DNA from: Bacillota bacterium
GTDB taxonomy: Bacteria; Bacillota; Clostridia; Lachnospirales; Lachnospiraceae
DNA: 31,391 nucleotides
NCBI GenBank assembly: GCA_023435895.1
Contig: JAEZLH010000013.1
Location: forward strand, 1-31,391
Direction: 5' to 3'
In this document: positions 15,950-23,362 of the stretch, in pieces
Position numbering within the stretch: the stretch's first letter is position 1
Layout: every line of letters starts with the position of its first letter
Translations under genes and position numbers: made by a program
The notes under the pieces: generated by a model
Databases searched by the model: none
The model's input: the letters and a program-made list of their open reading frames with translations, nothing else
What the model was told of the DNA's origin: nothing

Positions 15950-16789
15950 TTGGAATCAAGTAAAATAATAACGTTAAACGATGGTCTCAACATCCCTCAT
16001 ATCGGCTTTGGAACATACCAGTTGAACGGTTCTGATGGAGCTGAAAATATAAAGAATGCAATAGAATTGGGGTATCGGTTAATTGACTCCGCATTCAATT
16101 ATGAAAATGAAGGAGCTGTTGGAGAAGCCCTCCGAAGAACTTCCGTACCAAGAGAAGAATTGCTAATCACATCAAAATTACCAGGAAGGCATCATATCTA
16201 CAATAAAGCGATTCAAACGGTTGAGGAATCTTTATATCGTAGCGGTCTCTCCTATTATGATATCTATTTAATACATTGGCCAAATCCCATCGAAGATAAA
16301 TATGTGGAAGCATGGCAGGCGTTAATTGAATGCAAGAAAAGAGGATACCTTCGCTCCATTGGTGTATGTAATTTCCTTCCAGAGCATTTGGAACGATTAC
16401 AAAAAGAAACCGGAGTGTTGCCAAGTATCAACCAGATTGAACTCCATCCCTATTTCAATCAGATTGATATGCTTAAGTGGCATCAGGAACAAGGAATTGT
16501 AGTTGAATCCTGGAGCCCACTTGGCAGAGGCAATGATATTTTATCACAAGACATTATTACCTCAATAGCTGGTCGACATGATAAAAGTGCTTCTCAAGTT
16601 GTATTGCGCTGGCACGTTCAGCATGGTGCAGTTCCAATTCCTAAAGCTGCATCCAAAGAGCACCAGCTAGAGAATCTTACAATTTTTGATTTTTCACTTA
16701 CCTCTGAAGAAATGGAATTAATTGATTCACTCACCAGAAAAGATGGTCGAATTAACAATCAGGATCCTGCAATATATCAGGAATTTTAA
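15950..16789 (+). CDS. Aldo/keto reductase
   Basis: 279 residues, full length for the family. The catalytic tetrad is present: Asp46 and Tyr51 in LIDSAFNYENE, Lys76 in ITSKLPG and His109 in LIHWPNP. NQIELHPYF and the C-terminal IPKAASKEHQLENL complete the NADPH-binding signatures. It reduces aldehydes or ketones in the cytoplasm. The start is TTG at 15950 with AAAGGAG about 9 bases upstream; no ATG is near. It is monocistronic, with its own promoter and terminator. Confidence 0.9.
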   Translation: MESSKIITLNDGLNIPHIGFGTYQLNGSDGAENIKNAIELGYRLIDSAFNYENEGAVGEALRRTSVPREELLITSKLPGRHHIYNKAIQTVEESLYRSGLSYYDIYLIHWPNPIEDKYVEAWQALIECKKRGYLRSIGVCNFLPEHLERLQKETGVLPSINQIELHPYFNQIDMLKWHQEQGIVVESWSPLGRGNDILSQDIITSIAGRHDKSASQVVLRWHVQHGAVPIPKAASKEHQLENLTIFDFSLTSEEMELIDSLTRKDGRINNQDPAIYQEF

Positions 16790-16807
16790 TTATATCGTCA
16801 TATTCAC

Positions 16808-16844
16808 AAAACGGGATGCTACTAAATTTGCAGCATCCCGTTTT
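16808..16844 (+). terminator. Terminator of the aldo/keto reductase gene
   Basis: A perfect 13-bp stem (AAAACGGGATGCT at 16808-16820 with 16832-16844) and an 11-nt loop, ending in TTTTATGTTATTC, 19 bases past the stop. It may also stop leftward transcription from the PhzF operon. Confidence 0.8.
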
Positions 16845-17026
16845 ATGTTATTCTATTTCATTAAACTTCCGGCTATAATTTATTAATAGTGGGCTGGGAA
16901 TTGTTAAGTGGACACATCTACGCAAAATAACTCATAACATTTTTGATTTCAATTATCTCCAAATTATATATTGTCTAACAATATATTATTACTAATCTTA
17001 ATATTGCGTTTCAGGCTCAAAACATC

Positions 17027-17917
17027 TTATATAGAGACTTTAAACGCCTTCACAAAAACCGCATTACCCGTAATTCTGACATCATAGGAATCTTCCACCC
17101 TTGTAATCATAACCTGAACCTCACCGTCCCTACCAATCTCCTGACCCTGTTCTATATTAAGAATAAGTTGCTCCTTAAAATCTTTATTAACATAAGTTGC
17201 ATAATAAGCCCCCATCACCCCGGATGCTGTGCCAGTGACCGGATCCTCAACTGTGCCGGAGAAAGGAGATGAAAAATGTCTTGCATGCATAACCGCATTC
17301 TTATGATAAGCCTCTAAACAAAAAGGGTGAACGGAAGCTCTTGGTATTTCTTGAAGAATATCCGGAAAATACGAATTTTGAGGTAACATCCGTTGAAAAG
17401 TCTCGAGCTTTTTAATTGGTACCAGAAGTGTCCATATCCCCGTGCTTCCATATACAATGGGCAGCTTCTCCTCCAGATCATCCTCTGATAATCCCAAAGA
17501 TATCGCCAGTGCATCTCTTGAACCGCAAAAATCCCTAAATTCAGGTTTAGCCTGCTTCATTGTAATACCAATTTCACCATTAGATTCCGAGATTTCAATC
17601 GGCAGTATTCCTGCCTTTGTTTCAATCAATAGTTCCTTCTTATCTGCTAATAACTCATTTACTTTCAGTGCATAAATGGTTGCCATCGTTCCATGCCCAC
17701 ATAAATTCATTTCATGGTTGGGTGTAAAATATCGAATACCTAAATCAGCCTTGTCGGATGAAACCCTAAAGGAGGTTTCATTAAACCCTACCTTCCTGGC
17801 TACCTCCTGCATCTGAGCGTCACTAAGTTTATCTCCGTTTAGAACTACCCCCGCTGGATTTCCCTTATTCGGGATATTACTGAACGCGTCATAATGATAT
17901 ACCTTGACGAAATCCAT
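17027..17917 (-). CDS. PhzF-family isomerase/epimerase-like protein
   Basis: 296 residues, usual length. The catalytic Glu47 is seen in GFNETSFRV, with the conserved opening VYHYDAFSNIPNKGNPAGVV, NLCGHGTMAT and, in the C-terminal half, GTVEDPVTGTASGVMGAYY. The fold is the diaminopimelate-epimerase type; PhzF itself isomerises a phenazine precursor, but most relatives have unknown substrates. The ATG at 17917 has GGAGG 8 bases before it and lies 35 bases after the histidine kinase stop. It therefore looks like the last gene of the ABC/two-component operon. Confidence 0.88.
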   Translation of the reverse strand: MDFVKVYHYDAFSNIPNKGNPAGVVLNGDKLSDAQMQEVARKVGFNETSFRVSSDKADLGIRYFTPNHEMNLCGHGTMATIYALKVNELLADKKELLIETKAGILPIEISESNGEIGITMKQAKPEFRDFCGSRDALAISLGLSEDDLEEKLPIVYGSTGIWTLLVPIKKLETFQRMLPQNSYFPDILQEIPRASVHPFCLEAYHKNAVMHARHFSSPFSGTVEDPVTGTASGVMGAYYATYVNKDFKEQLILNIEQGQEIGRDGEVQVMITRVEDSYDVRITGNAVFVKAFKVSI

Positions 17918-17952
17918 TCCATTTTCCTCCCATTTTATGATGAACAGCTTTG

Positions 17953-19047
17953 TTAACACTCATCCAGATCTATCGGAATTCTTACCGTGACTGTGGTACC
18001 AACATTTTCTTCACTATCATAGTGAATGGTTCCATGAACCAATTCAACGATTCGTTTCACAATGGATAGCCCTAAACCATTCCCTTGTTTTTTATGGGAT
18101 TCCTCGCACTGATAGAATTTTTCAAAGATATGTGGTAATTTTTCCACGCTGATGCCAATTCCATTATCACGAATAATAACTGTGAGTTCCTGTTCATCGT
18201 ATGTTTCGATGATTTGAATCGTACTGTTTTGAGGTGAATATTTTATTGCATTGTCGATCAGATTCGTCCAAACCTGCATCAACAGATCTGCATTGCCCTT
18301 CACAATGGACTTAGTAAGATGAAGGTCATAGTCGCTAGAATGATCACCCCATTTTTCAGATAACATAATAATGCATTTTCTAATTTGCTCATCTACTCGA
18401 ATTTCATCTTCTCCTCGAACAATCTGTTGATTATCAAGTCTGGACATTCGTAACATATTCTCGCAAAGGGTCGATAACCGTATGGATTCCGCATTGATTA
18501 AAGTGAGATATTCCTCCCTTTCGTTATCTTTTAGACTACCATCCAATAATATCTCTGTAAACCCAGTAATAGCAGCTACCGGGGTTTTGAACTCATGGGA
18601 TACATTACTCATGAAGTCCTTTCTCATATAATCCATGCTGCTTAATTCAGCCGCCATTTTGTTCACATTTTCCGACAGCTCATCAATTTCATTCCTGTAG
18701 GGAAACTCCCCTCTTTTGGAGGCGTCTCTGGGAATCCTTATGGTAAAGTCTCCCTTAGCAACCTTTTGAACTGCAGCACTTACAATTTCGATAGGCTTTG
18801 TCAAATGAATAGAACCCATGTAGAGCATAATACCTCCAAAGAACATAGATAAGGTACATACTAACAGACACAAAAGAATTATTGCTCCAAAGGTCAGAGG
18901 TTCGTGATAGAAGAGTTTTACCCCGAGAATCACCAATATCGCAGAAATAATACATGCAAAGCAGAGCGTAGTGATTGCAACTAAGGCAAAGTATAAACGC
19001 AGAGTAACACGAAATTTTCGATTTTCCTTTTGTTTGTACCAGTGCAT
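17953..19047 (-). CDS. Sensor histidine kinase (HAMP-HisKA-HATPase)
   Basis: 364 residues. Two transmembrane helices (about 17-42 and 53-80) enclose a very short extracellular loop, so it probably senses something in or at the membrane. Then comes a HAMP domain (about 82-135) and the phosphoacceptor His151 in SNVSHEFKTPVAA. The ATP-binding domain has the N box NLIDNAIKYS, G1 IIRDNGIGIS, F box IFEKFYQ and G2 GNGLGLSIVKRI. AGGAG lies before the ATG. It is separated from the response regulator by a 173-base gap with no gene, which is unusual inside an operon. It is the partner of the regulator at 19221. Confidence 0.92.
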   Translation of the reverse strand: MHWYKQKENRKFRVTLRLYFALVAITTLCFACIISAILVILGVKLFYHEPLTFGAIILLCLLVCTLSMFFGGIMLYMGSIHLTKPIEIVSAAVQKVAKGDFTIRIPRDASKRGEFPYRNEIDELSENVNKMAAELSSMDYMRKDFMSNVSHEFKTPVAAITGFTEILLDGSLKDNEREEYLTLINAESIRLSTLCENMLRMSRLDNQQIVRGEDEIRVDEQIRKCIIMLSEKWGDHSSDYDLHLTKSIVKGNADLLMQVWTNLIDNAIKYSPQNSTIQIIETYDEQELTVIIRDNGIGISVEKLPHIFEKFYQCEESHKKQGNGLGLSIVKRIVELVHGTIHYDSEENVGTTVTVRIPIDLDEC

Positions 19048-19220
19048 GTCTTTACTCCTATCTTATATATTCTGGTGATTGCATAATTCAATGATAAATA
19101 AAAATTCCTTACATTTTCCTATCTTTTCTCTAAATTACAAACTATACTCGTCTCCTTATTGCAAAACTTTTATAGAACAGCAGCATATTACCATAACTCA
19201 ATTATATGTAACTGTCCTTT

Positions 19221-19889
19221 TCAATACTTTGCCTTGTATCCAAGTCCTCGAATTGTAACAAGTTCAAAATCAGGCTCGTTTTCAAACTTCCGTCTTAATT
19301 TCTTAATATGAGAATCTACCGTTCTTTCATCCGCTTCCGAATCCAGCCCCCATATTTCATCCATTAACTCCAGACGAGTAAATATTTTATTTGGATTACT
19401 GAGTAATCTGAATAGAAGATAAAATTCCTTTGGGGGCAATTCTATAAATTCTTCTTTCACACGAACGGTCAAAGAATTGTAATCCAAAATCACATTGCCT
19501 ATGGTAAGCCGTTTTTCATTAGCAATCTTAGCCCTACGTAGTAATGCATTCACCCGAAGGATCATTTCTTTCAAACGAATTGGTTTGACCATATAATCAT
19601 CCGTCCCAGCCTGAAAGCCCTTTTCCAAATCCTCCATCTGATCCTTTGCTGTGACCATTAGAATAGGAAGTGTATAGGTTGCATTACGAAGCTCTTTGGT
19701 CAGTTCATAGCCATTCATATTAGGCATCATGATATCACAAATAATCAAATCAATATGTTCCTTGCTGAGTATGTCCAGTGCTTCCATTCCATCAAATGCG
19801 GACAAGGTTGTAAAGTTCTCCTGCTTTAGTTTAGCACACATCATTTTATTCAGAATTTCATCATCTTCCACTACCAGAATGGTAAACAT
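19221..19889 (-). CDS. OmpR/PhoB-type response regulator
   Basis: 222 residues. The receiver domain has acidic pair Glu9-Asp10 in VVEDDE, phosphorylation site Asp52 in LIICDIMMPNMNG, Thr in VTAKD and Lys in DDYMVKPI. The C-terminal winged helix (about 125-222) ends with DERTVDSHIKKLRRKFE and TIRGLGYKAKY. The ATG at 19889 is preferred because GGGG sits 8 bases before it; two other in-frame starts lie 6 and 9 bases upstream. It sits between the ABC ATPase and its kinase, and it probably controls this transporter operon through the direct repeats at 22183-22201. Confidence 0.93.
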   Translation of the reverse strand: MFTILVVEDDEILNKMMCAKLKQENFTTLSAFDGMEALDILSKEHIDLIICDIMMPNMNGYELTKELRNATYTLPILMVTAKDQMEDLEKGFQAGTDDYMVKPIRLKEMILRVNALLRRAKIANEKRLTIGNVILDYNSLTVRVKEEFIELPPKEFYLLFRLLSNPNKIFTRLELMDEIWGLDSEADERTVDSHIKKLRRKFENEPDFELVTIRGLGYKAKY

Positions 19890-19902
19890 ATTCATCACCC
19901 CG

Positions 19903-20577
19903 TTAATTCATCTTTCTTAACACTCCATTATCTAGACGATACACTGTATCTACATAGCTTAATACACGCTCATCATGAGTTACCATGATGGCTGCCTTCT
20001 TTCTTTTCTTCACTTCTTTGCGAATCATCTCTACCACCTGGCGACCACGTTCCCCATCCAGACTTGCAGTGGGTTCATCTGCCAATATCACATCGGGATC
20101 ATTCATAAAGGCTCTTGCAATGGCAGTACGCTGTTTTTCTCCACCTGACATCTTATCCGGATACTTGTCTTTGCAAGAGGTAAGTCCCAAATCCTCAATC
20201 AGCTCCAGAATATCGACCCCTTTCTTTGACTTGGTCATATTTTGAATCAGTTTAAGCTGTTCATATACCGTAAGATAGGGAAGAAGCTGATGATTCTGAA
20301 AGATAAATCCAATCTTCTCTCTGCGGATTCCTGTCCATTCTTTTTGCTTTTTAGTAGAGATATTCTGCTTCCCTAATATTATATCACCTTGATCGGGGGA
20401 AAGTAAGGCTCCTGCAATGGAAAGCAGCGTACTTTTTCCCGAACCGGAAGGTCCCACGATTGCAACAAATTCCGAATCCTGAACCTTTAGTGTGATATGG
20501 TCTAAAACGGTATGATTAGTTTCTCCGTCCTTATAGGATTTTGCGATATTAATTAACTGCATAGCATATTCCTTCAT
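19903..20577 (-). CDS. ABC transporter ATPase (MacB/LolD type)
   Basis: 224 residues. Walker A GPSGSGKST (about 40-48), signature MSGGEKQRTAIARAF and Walker B VILADEPTASLD are intact, with a switch His in MVTHDERV. The LADEPTASLD form and the small size place it with the FtsE/LolD/MacB group that works with FtsX-type permeases. The ATG overlaps the permease stop codon (TAATG), with a GGAGG 9 bases upstream. A second ATG 15 bases later also has a site (AAGGAA), so the start could be at 20562. Confidence 0.93.
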   Translation of the reverse strand: MKEYAMQLINIAKSYKDGETNHTVLDHITLKVQDSEFVAIVGPSGSGKSTLLSIAGALLSPDQGDIILGKQNISTKKQKEWTGIRREKIGFIFQNHQLLPYLTVYEQLKLIQNMTKSKKGVDILELIEDLGLTSCKDKYPDKMSGGEKQRTAIARAFMNDPDVILADEPTASLDGERGRQVVEMIRKEVKKRKKAAIMVTHDERVLSYVDTVYRLDNGVLRKMN

Positions 20578-21656
20578 TATTCATTTCCTCCAATCGTAAT
20601 CAATGGATCAACCTTTGCGATTTTTAAAGTGGACAACAACCCACAGAGAACTGATATCCCAACGAACGCAAGGGATACGATAGAGGCGTCTTTCATATTA
20701 ACATAAAAGGGCATACTACTGGGTAAAAACTCCGCCATGATAAATGCAAGACAATTGCCTATTACCGCACCAAATAATGCAAGAAATGTAATTTGGAAGG
20801 TAATCATTCCGGTAATCTCTCCCATTCTCATTCCGATCGCTTTCATTACTCCAAACTGTTTTTGTTTCTGAATCGTTAGTATATAAAAGAATACACCTAA
20901 GATTGCACCTGAGATAACCACCAATACCCATAAGATCATACGAATTGTGGTCTGTTCTGCTGAATATCCCGGAAGATGATTAACTATGGTAGGCTTATCA
21001 CTTACCACCAATCCCTTTTGATTGATTGATGTATCATCACCCTTTATTGCTGCAGCATTATAGAACGGTTGGTAATTGGGGTTTAGACTTGTCTTAATTT
21101 GATTAAATGTATCAAAGGTGATATAACCTACTGAGGTATGTCCGTAGAAGGAATCTTTCACAAACCCAATCACTTCACTCTCGATACCTGAGGAGGAATC
21201 TTCAATCATATCACCAAGTTTAATTCCCTCTTCTTTGAAGGACTCATCCAGTACAATCCCTGTTTTATCTGCTGAGAGCTTTTCTCCCTCTTTGGCATCA
21301 GGGTTTAAAAATCCTTCCGGATCAATTGCAAAATACGTTATATCAAGCTTTGTAGAATTATCTTTTAGATTTACATTGGATCTTTGAATATTTAAAGGGG
21401 ACACACTATCCAAGGAATCTCCTATTACTGACAACTGTTCCTCACTTAAATGTGATAATGTAATTAAATTCTCCGCATCATCACTTATTACAAACGCCGT
21501 GGCAGGTGTATTCTCAATGGCCGCGCTAACTGCCCTTGCCAGACCATTCGCCAATCCTGATAAAAAGATTACCATAAATATTAAAAGCACTAGGGTAAGC
21601 TCTATCAAAAGATATCGTTTCTTATTATGCTTTAGTTCCTTCCATGCCAAATTCAT
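20577..21656 (-). CDS. FtsX-type ABC permease (MacB/DevC-like)
   Basis: 359 residues with the four-helix layout of FtsX-family permeases: one helix near 20-42, a large extracytoplasmic domain (about 45-250) and three helices in the last 110 residues (about 250-275, 292-320 and 330-350). The conserved cytoplasmic KQFGVMKAIGMRMGEI coupling segment is seen before the third helix. Such pairs export peptides or lipids, or act as mechanotransmitters. The start is the ATG at 21656 (MNLAWKELKHNKKR), with AGAGGA 8 bases upstream; the ATG at 21680 lacks a site. It is coupled to the ATPase gene by overlap. Confidence 0.9.
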   Translation of the reverse strand: MNLAWKELKHNKKRYLLIELTLVLLIFMVIFLSGLANGLARAVSAAIENTPATAFVISDDAENLITLSHLSEEQLSVIGDSLDSVSPLNIQRSNVNLKDNSTKLDITYFAIDPEGFLNPDAKEGEKLSADKTGIVLDESFKEEGIKLGDMIEDSSSGIESEVIGFVKDSFYGHTSVGYITFDTFNQIKTSLNPNYQPFYNAAAIKGDDTSINQKGLVVSDKPTIVNHLPGYSAEQTTIRMILWVLVVISGAILGVFFYILTIQKQKQFGVMKAIGMRMGEITGMITFQITFLALFGAVIGNCLAFIMAEFLPSSMPFYVNMKDASIVSLAFVGISVLCGLLSTLKIAKVDPLITIGGNE

Positions 21657-21696
21657 AAAATCAATCCTCTTCTTTCTCATAATGTAATAAGTATGC

Positions 21697-22128
21697 CTAC
21701 CGAGATTCTTGCTCTTTTAGTATTCTTTTAGTAAATTCTTCTGCCTCAAGTAAATCCTTATCATTGGGCCTTCCCCTGTGTAAAAGGGTAAACTGTCCTC
21801 TGCAATAATAATTATCTTCTTCCACCGGAATCCCTTTATCCAAAATAGCTTTTTTAATCTCAGGATAGCCTCGTTCCACCAATGCAGAGGTAGAAAAAAC
21901 AACAATTTTTCCTACATTATATTTACTGAGCGAGTTGATAAATTCTTTCACCTTATTATCAATTCCCGCAGCATAAACGGAAGCACCCAAAAACAGGATA
22001 TCAATCGGTTTATTAATCGGCGCATCCACTGTTTTTGCCTCACAACCTGCCGCTGCTGCTATCCTTGCTGCAAGCTTTGTAGTATTGCCTGTTCTTGAAA
22101 AATATCTTACTTCAATCCTTTTATTCAT
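21697..22128 (-). CDS. Flavodoxin-like protein
   Basis: 143 residues. The FMN phosphate loop is YFSRTGNTTKLAARIA (about 9-24); ILFLGASVYAAGI and KIVVFSTSALVERGY give the other flavin-contacting loops. It is a small cytoplasmic electron carrier or NAD(P)H-independent flavin protein. AGGAAG is 8 bases before the ATG. It is the first gene of the run that continues through the ABC transporter, with a 40-base gap to the permease start. Why an electron carrier should be made with an exporter and two-component system is not evident. Confidence 0.85.
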   Translation of the reverse strand: MNKRIEVRYFSRTGNTTKLAARIAAAAGCEAKTVDAPINKPIDILFLGASVYAAGIDNKVKEFINSLSKYNVGKIVVFSTSALVERGYPEIKKAILDKGIPVEEDNYYCRGQFTLLHRGRPNDKDLLEAEEFTKRILKEQESR

Positions 22129-22171
22129 AATATTAACTTCCTTTCCTATAAAGACTTTCTATTCTAAGAAC

Positions 22172-22201
22172 AATATAAAGCATGAATATGTCCTGAATAT
22201 G
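22172..22201 (-). promoter_or_regulatory. Direct-repeat box and promoter upstream of the flavodoxin operon
   Basis: TGAATATG occurs at 22183-22190 and 22194-22201, an 8-bp direct repeat with an 11-bp period. A -10-like TATATT lies at 22172-22177 on the minus strand, and the repeats occupy the place of its -35. OmpR/PhoB-type regulators bind such repeats and activate promoters with poor -35 elements. Confidence 0.5.
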
Positions 22202-22255
22202 ACCAAATACAATCAATATGTATTGGGATAGTTTTCTCTTTTGGTTAAAAAAATA

Positions 22256-22288
22256 CACTATTTTATCTATAGTAGTGATAAAATAGTG
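22256..22288 (-). terminator. Terminator of the Ig-like protein gene
   Basis: A perfect 12-bp stem (CACTATTTTATC at 22256-22267 with 22277-22288) and 9-nt loop, followed on the minus strand by TATTTTTTTAACC. It lies about 100 bases past the stop at 22387. Confidence 0.8.
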
Positions 22289-22386
22289 CATTCTTATAAT
22301 ATTTTGGAGTAAATAGCTCTTTCAACAGAGTTGATTCTCACTTTGCAAAAAAATAAAACTTCAATGAAAATGTATTAGGTATTCTT

Positions 22387-22848
22387 TTATCTTATGATAA
22401 ACTCGGCTTCCAGATTATATGTTTCTGGATAATTTACGATATATCCTTTTACAATTCGATAAGTTCCTTTACTCAGATTACCATATAACCATTCCCAATT
22501 AATTTCAAATATACGTTCTGAATTTGGAGCAATTGGATACCCTATGGCTTCCCATGCAACTGGTTTAAATATCATCTTTGGTTTATACATAACCTGATAC
22601 CACTGTCCAAGGATTTTCTTTTCAAGAGTATATTCTTCACCAAATGTTAGTTCTTTTTCTGTTTCATTCTTTACTACTACAGAGATTCCTGTATTAGATA
22701 GGGTGCTGTCATCCACCGTCATGGCTACTCCGGCATAGTTGTTACTCTCTGTAACATTGGTCCTCATTAAAAGATACAATCCAATCAGTATTATTGCAGC
22801 TACTACGATAAACGTTCCTAACAAGAAATATATCACTCTTTTTTTCAT
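22387..22848 (-). CDS. Membrane-anchored Ig-like domain protein
   Basis: 153 residues. One N-terminal hydrophobic helix (about 6-29) follows a KKR start, so it is either a secreted precursor or, more likely, a signal-anchored protein. The rest is beta-rich: GISVVVKNETEKELTFGEEYTLEKKILGQWYQV, then APNSERIFEINWEWLYGNLSKGTYRIVKGYI, which matches the small bacterial Ig-like domain found in many Firmicute lipoproteins. No lipobox Cys is seen. The start at 22848 has GGGGG 5 bases before it. It has its own promoter and terminator. The function is unknown. Confidence 0.75.
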   Translation of the reverse strand: MKKRVIYFLLGTFIVVAAIILIGLYLLMRTNVTESNNYAGVAMTVDDSTLSNTGISVVVKNETEKELTFGEEYTLEKKILGQWYQVMYKPKMIFKPVAWEAIGYPIAPNSERIFEINWEWLYGNLSKGTYRIVKGYIVNYPETYNLEAEFIIR

Positions 22849-22869
22849 GAATTCCCCCTTGATTAATAA

Positions 22870-22944
22870 TACCATGTAATTTATAAATTTCATTTCTATC
22901 AAATACATGGTAATATTATACACTCCGGTGGTATTTATAAGCAA
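22870..22944 (-). promoter_or_regulatory. Promoter with an inverted repeat at the transcription start
   Basis: On the minus strand TTGCTT (22939-22944), 18-bp spacer, TATAAT (22915-22920). Directly after the -10, TACATGGTA (22904-22912) and TACCATGTA (22870-22878) form a perfect 9-bp inverted repeat with 25 bases between, covering the likely start site and leader. It could be an operator or a leader stem-loop. Confidence 0.55.
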
Positions 22945-22991
22945 TGTCTTTGTAAAAAGAAATATTAGAAAAGGCTTTCGTTAGGTTGCTG

Positions 22992-23183
22992 TTCACTCCC
23001 AGTTCAGAACTTGGCATAATGATTTCGATAAATGATTTCCGAAAAGGAGTATTTGCATTCGTCGGTATTTAGGCTCTGTCTTTTAGTGCCTTATGTACCG
23101 CTACGTAATGCAACTAAGCGAAAGCGGCTCCGATTCGGAAAACATTTGTCGAAATCATATTCTCAACTTTGACTGGGAGTGAA
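22992..23183. repeat. 192-bp inverted-repeat element (MITE-like)
   Basis: The ends TTCACTCCCAGT (22992-23003) and ACTGGGAGTGAA (23172-23183) are perfect inverted copies. Inside, 23019-23049 and 23128-23158 are inverted copies at 27 of 31 positions. The centre has no open frame and is higher in GC than its surroundings. This looks like a non-autonomous mobile element or a long structured RNA. The right end is also the target duplicated by the adjacent insertion sequence. Confidence 0.55.
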
Positions 23184-23288
23184 TCAATGTCATTTAGTTA
23201 AGTATTACATGCTATATCTTTCTATACGGTGTAACAAAAATAAAAGGTATTATTCAAAAAAACAGTTGACATATATCCTCAAATATGC

Positions 23289-23350
23289 GGCCTCTTTATC
23301 TGATTAGTCAGATAAAGAGGCCCTTGTAATTAGGTATTATCTTAATTACA
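23289..23350 (+). promoter_or_regulatory. Two hairpins in the transposase leader
   Basis: A perfect 15-bp stem (GGCCTCTTTATCTGA at 23289-23303 with 23308-23322, loop TTAG) is followed by an 8-bp stem (TGTAATTA at 23325-23332 with 23343-23350) that ends at the ribosome site. A TTGACA at 23265-23270 could be the -35 of the transposase promoter. The hairpins probably block read-through from outside promoters and limit translation, as in IS10/IS231-type control. Confidence 0.55.
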
Positions 23351-23362
23351 GGAGGTATTTTT

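Noticed and set aside
16888..16916. Sequence resembling an insertion-sequence end (GTTAAGTGGACAC).
   Set aside because: No matching inverted copy, transposase fragment or target duplication nearby.
16966..16986. AT-only 9-bp hairpin downstream of the PhzF-like gene as a terminator.
   Set aside because: The stem is only A, T and one G-C pair, and there is no T tract; too weak to call.
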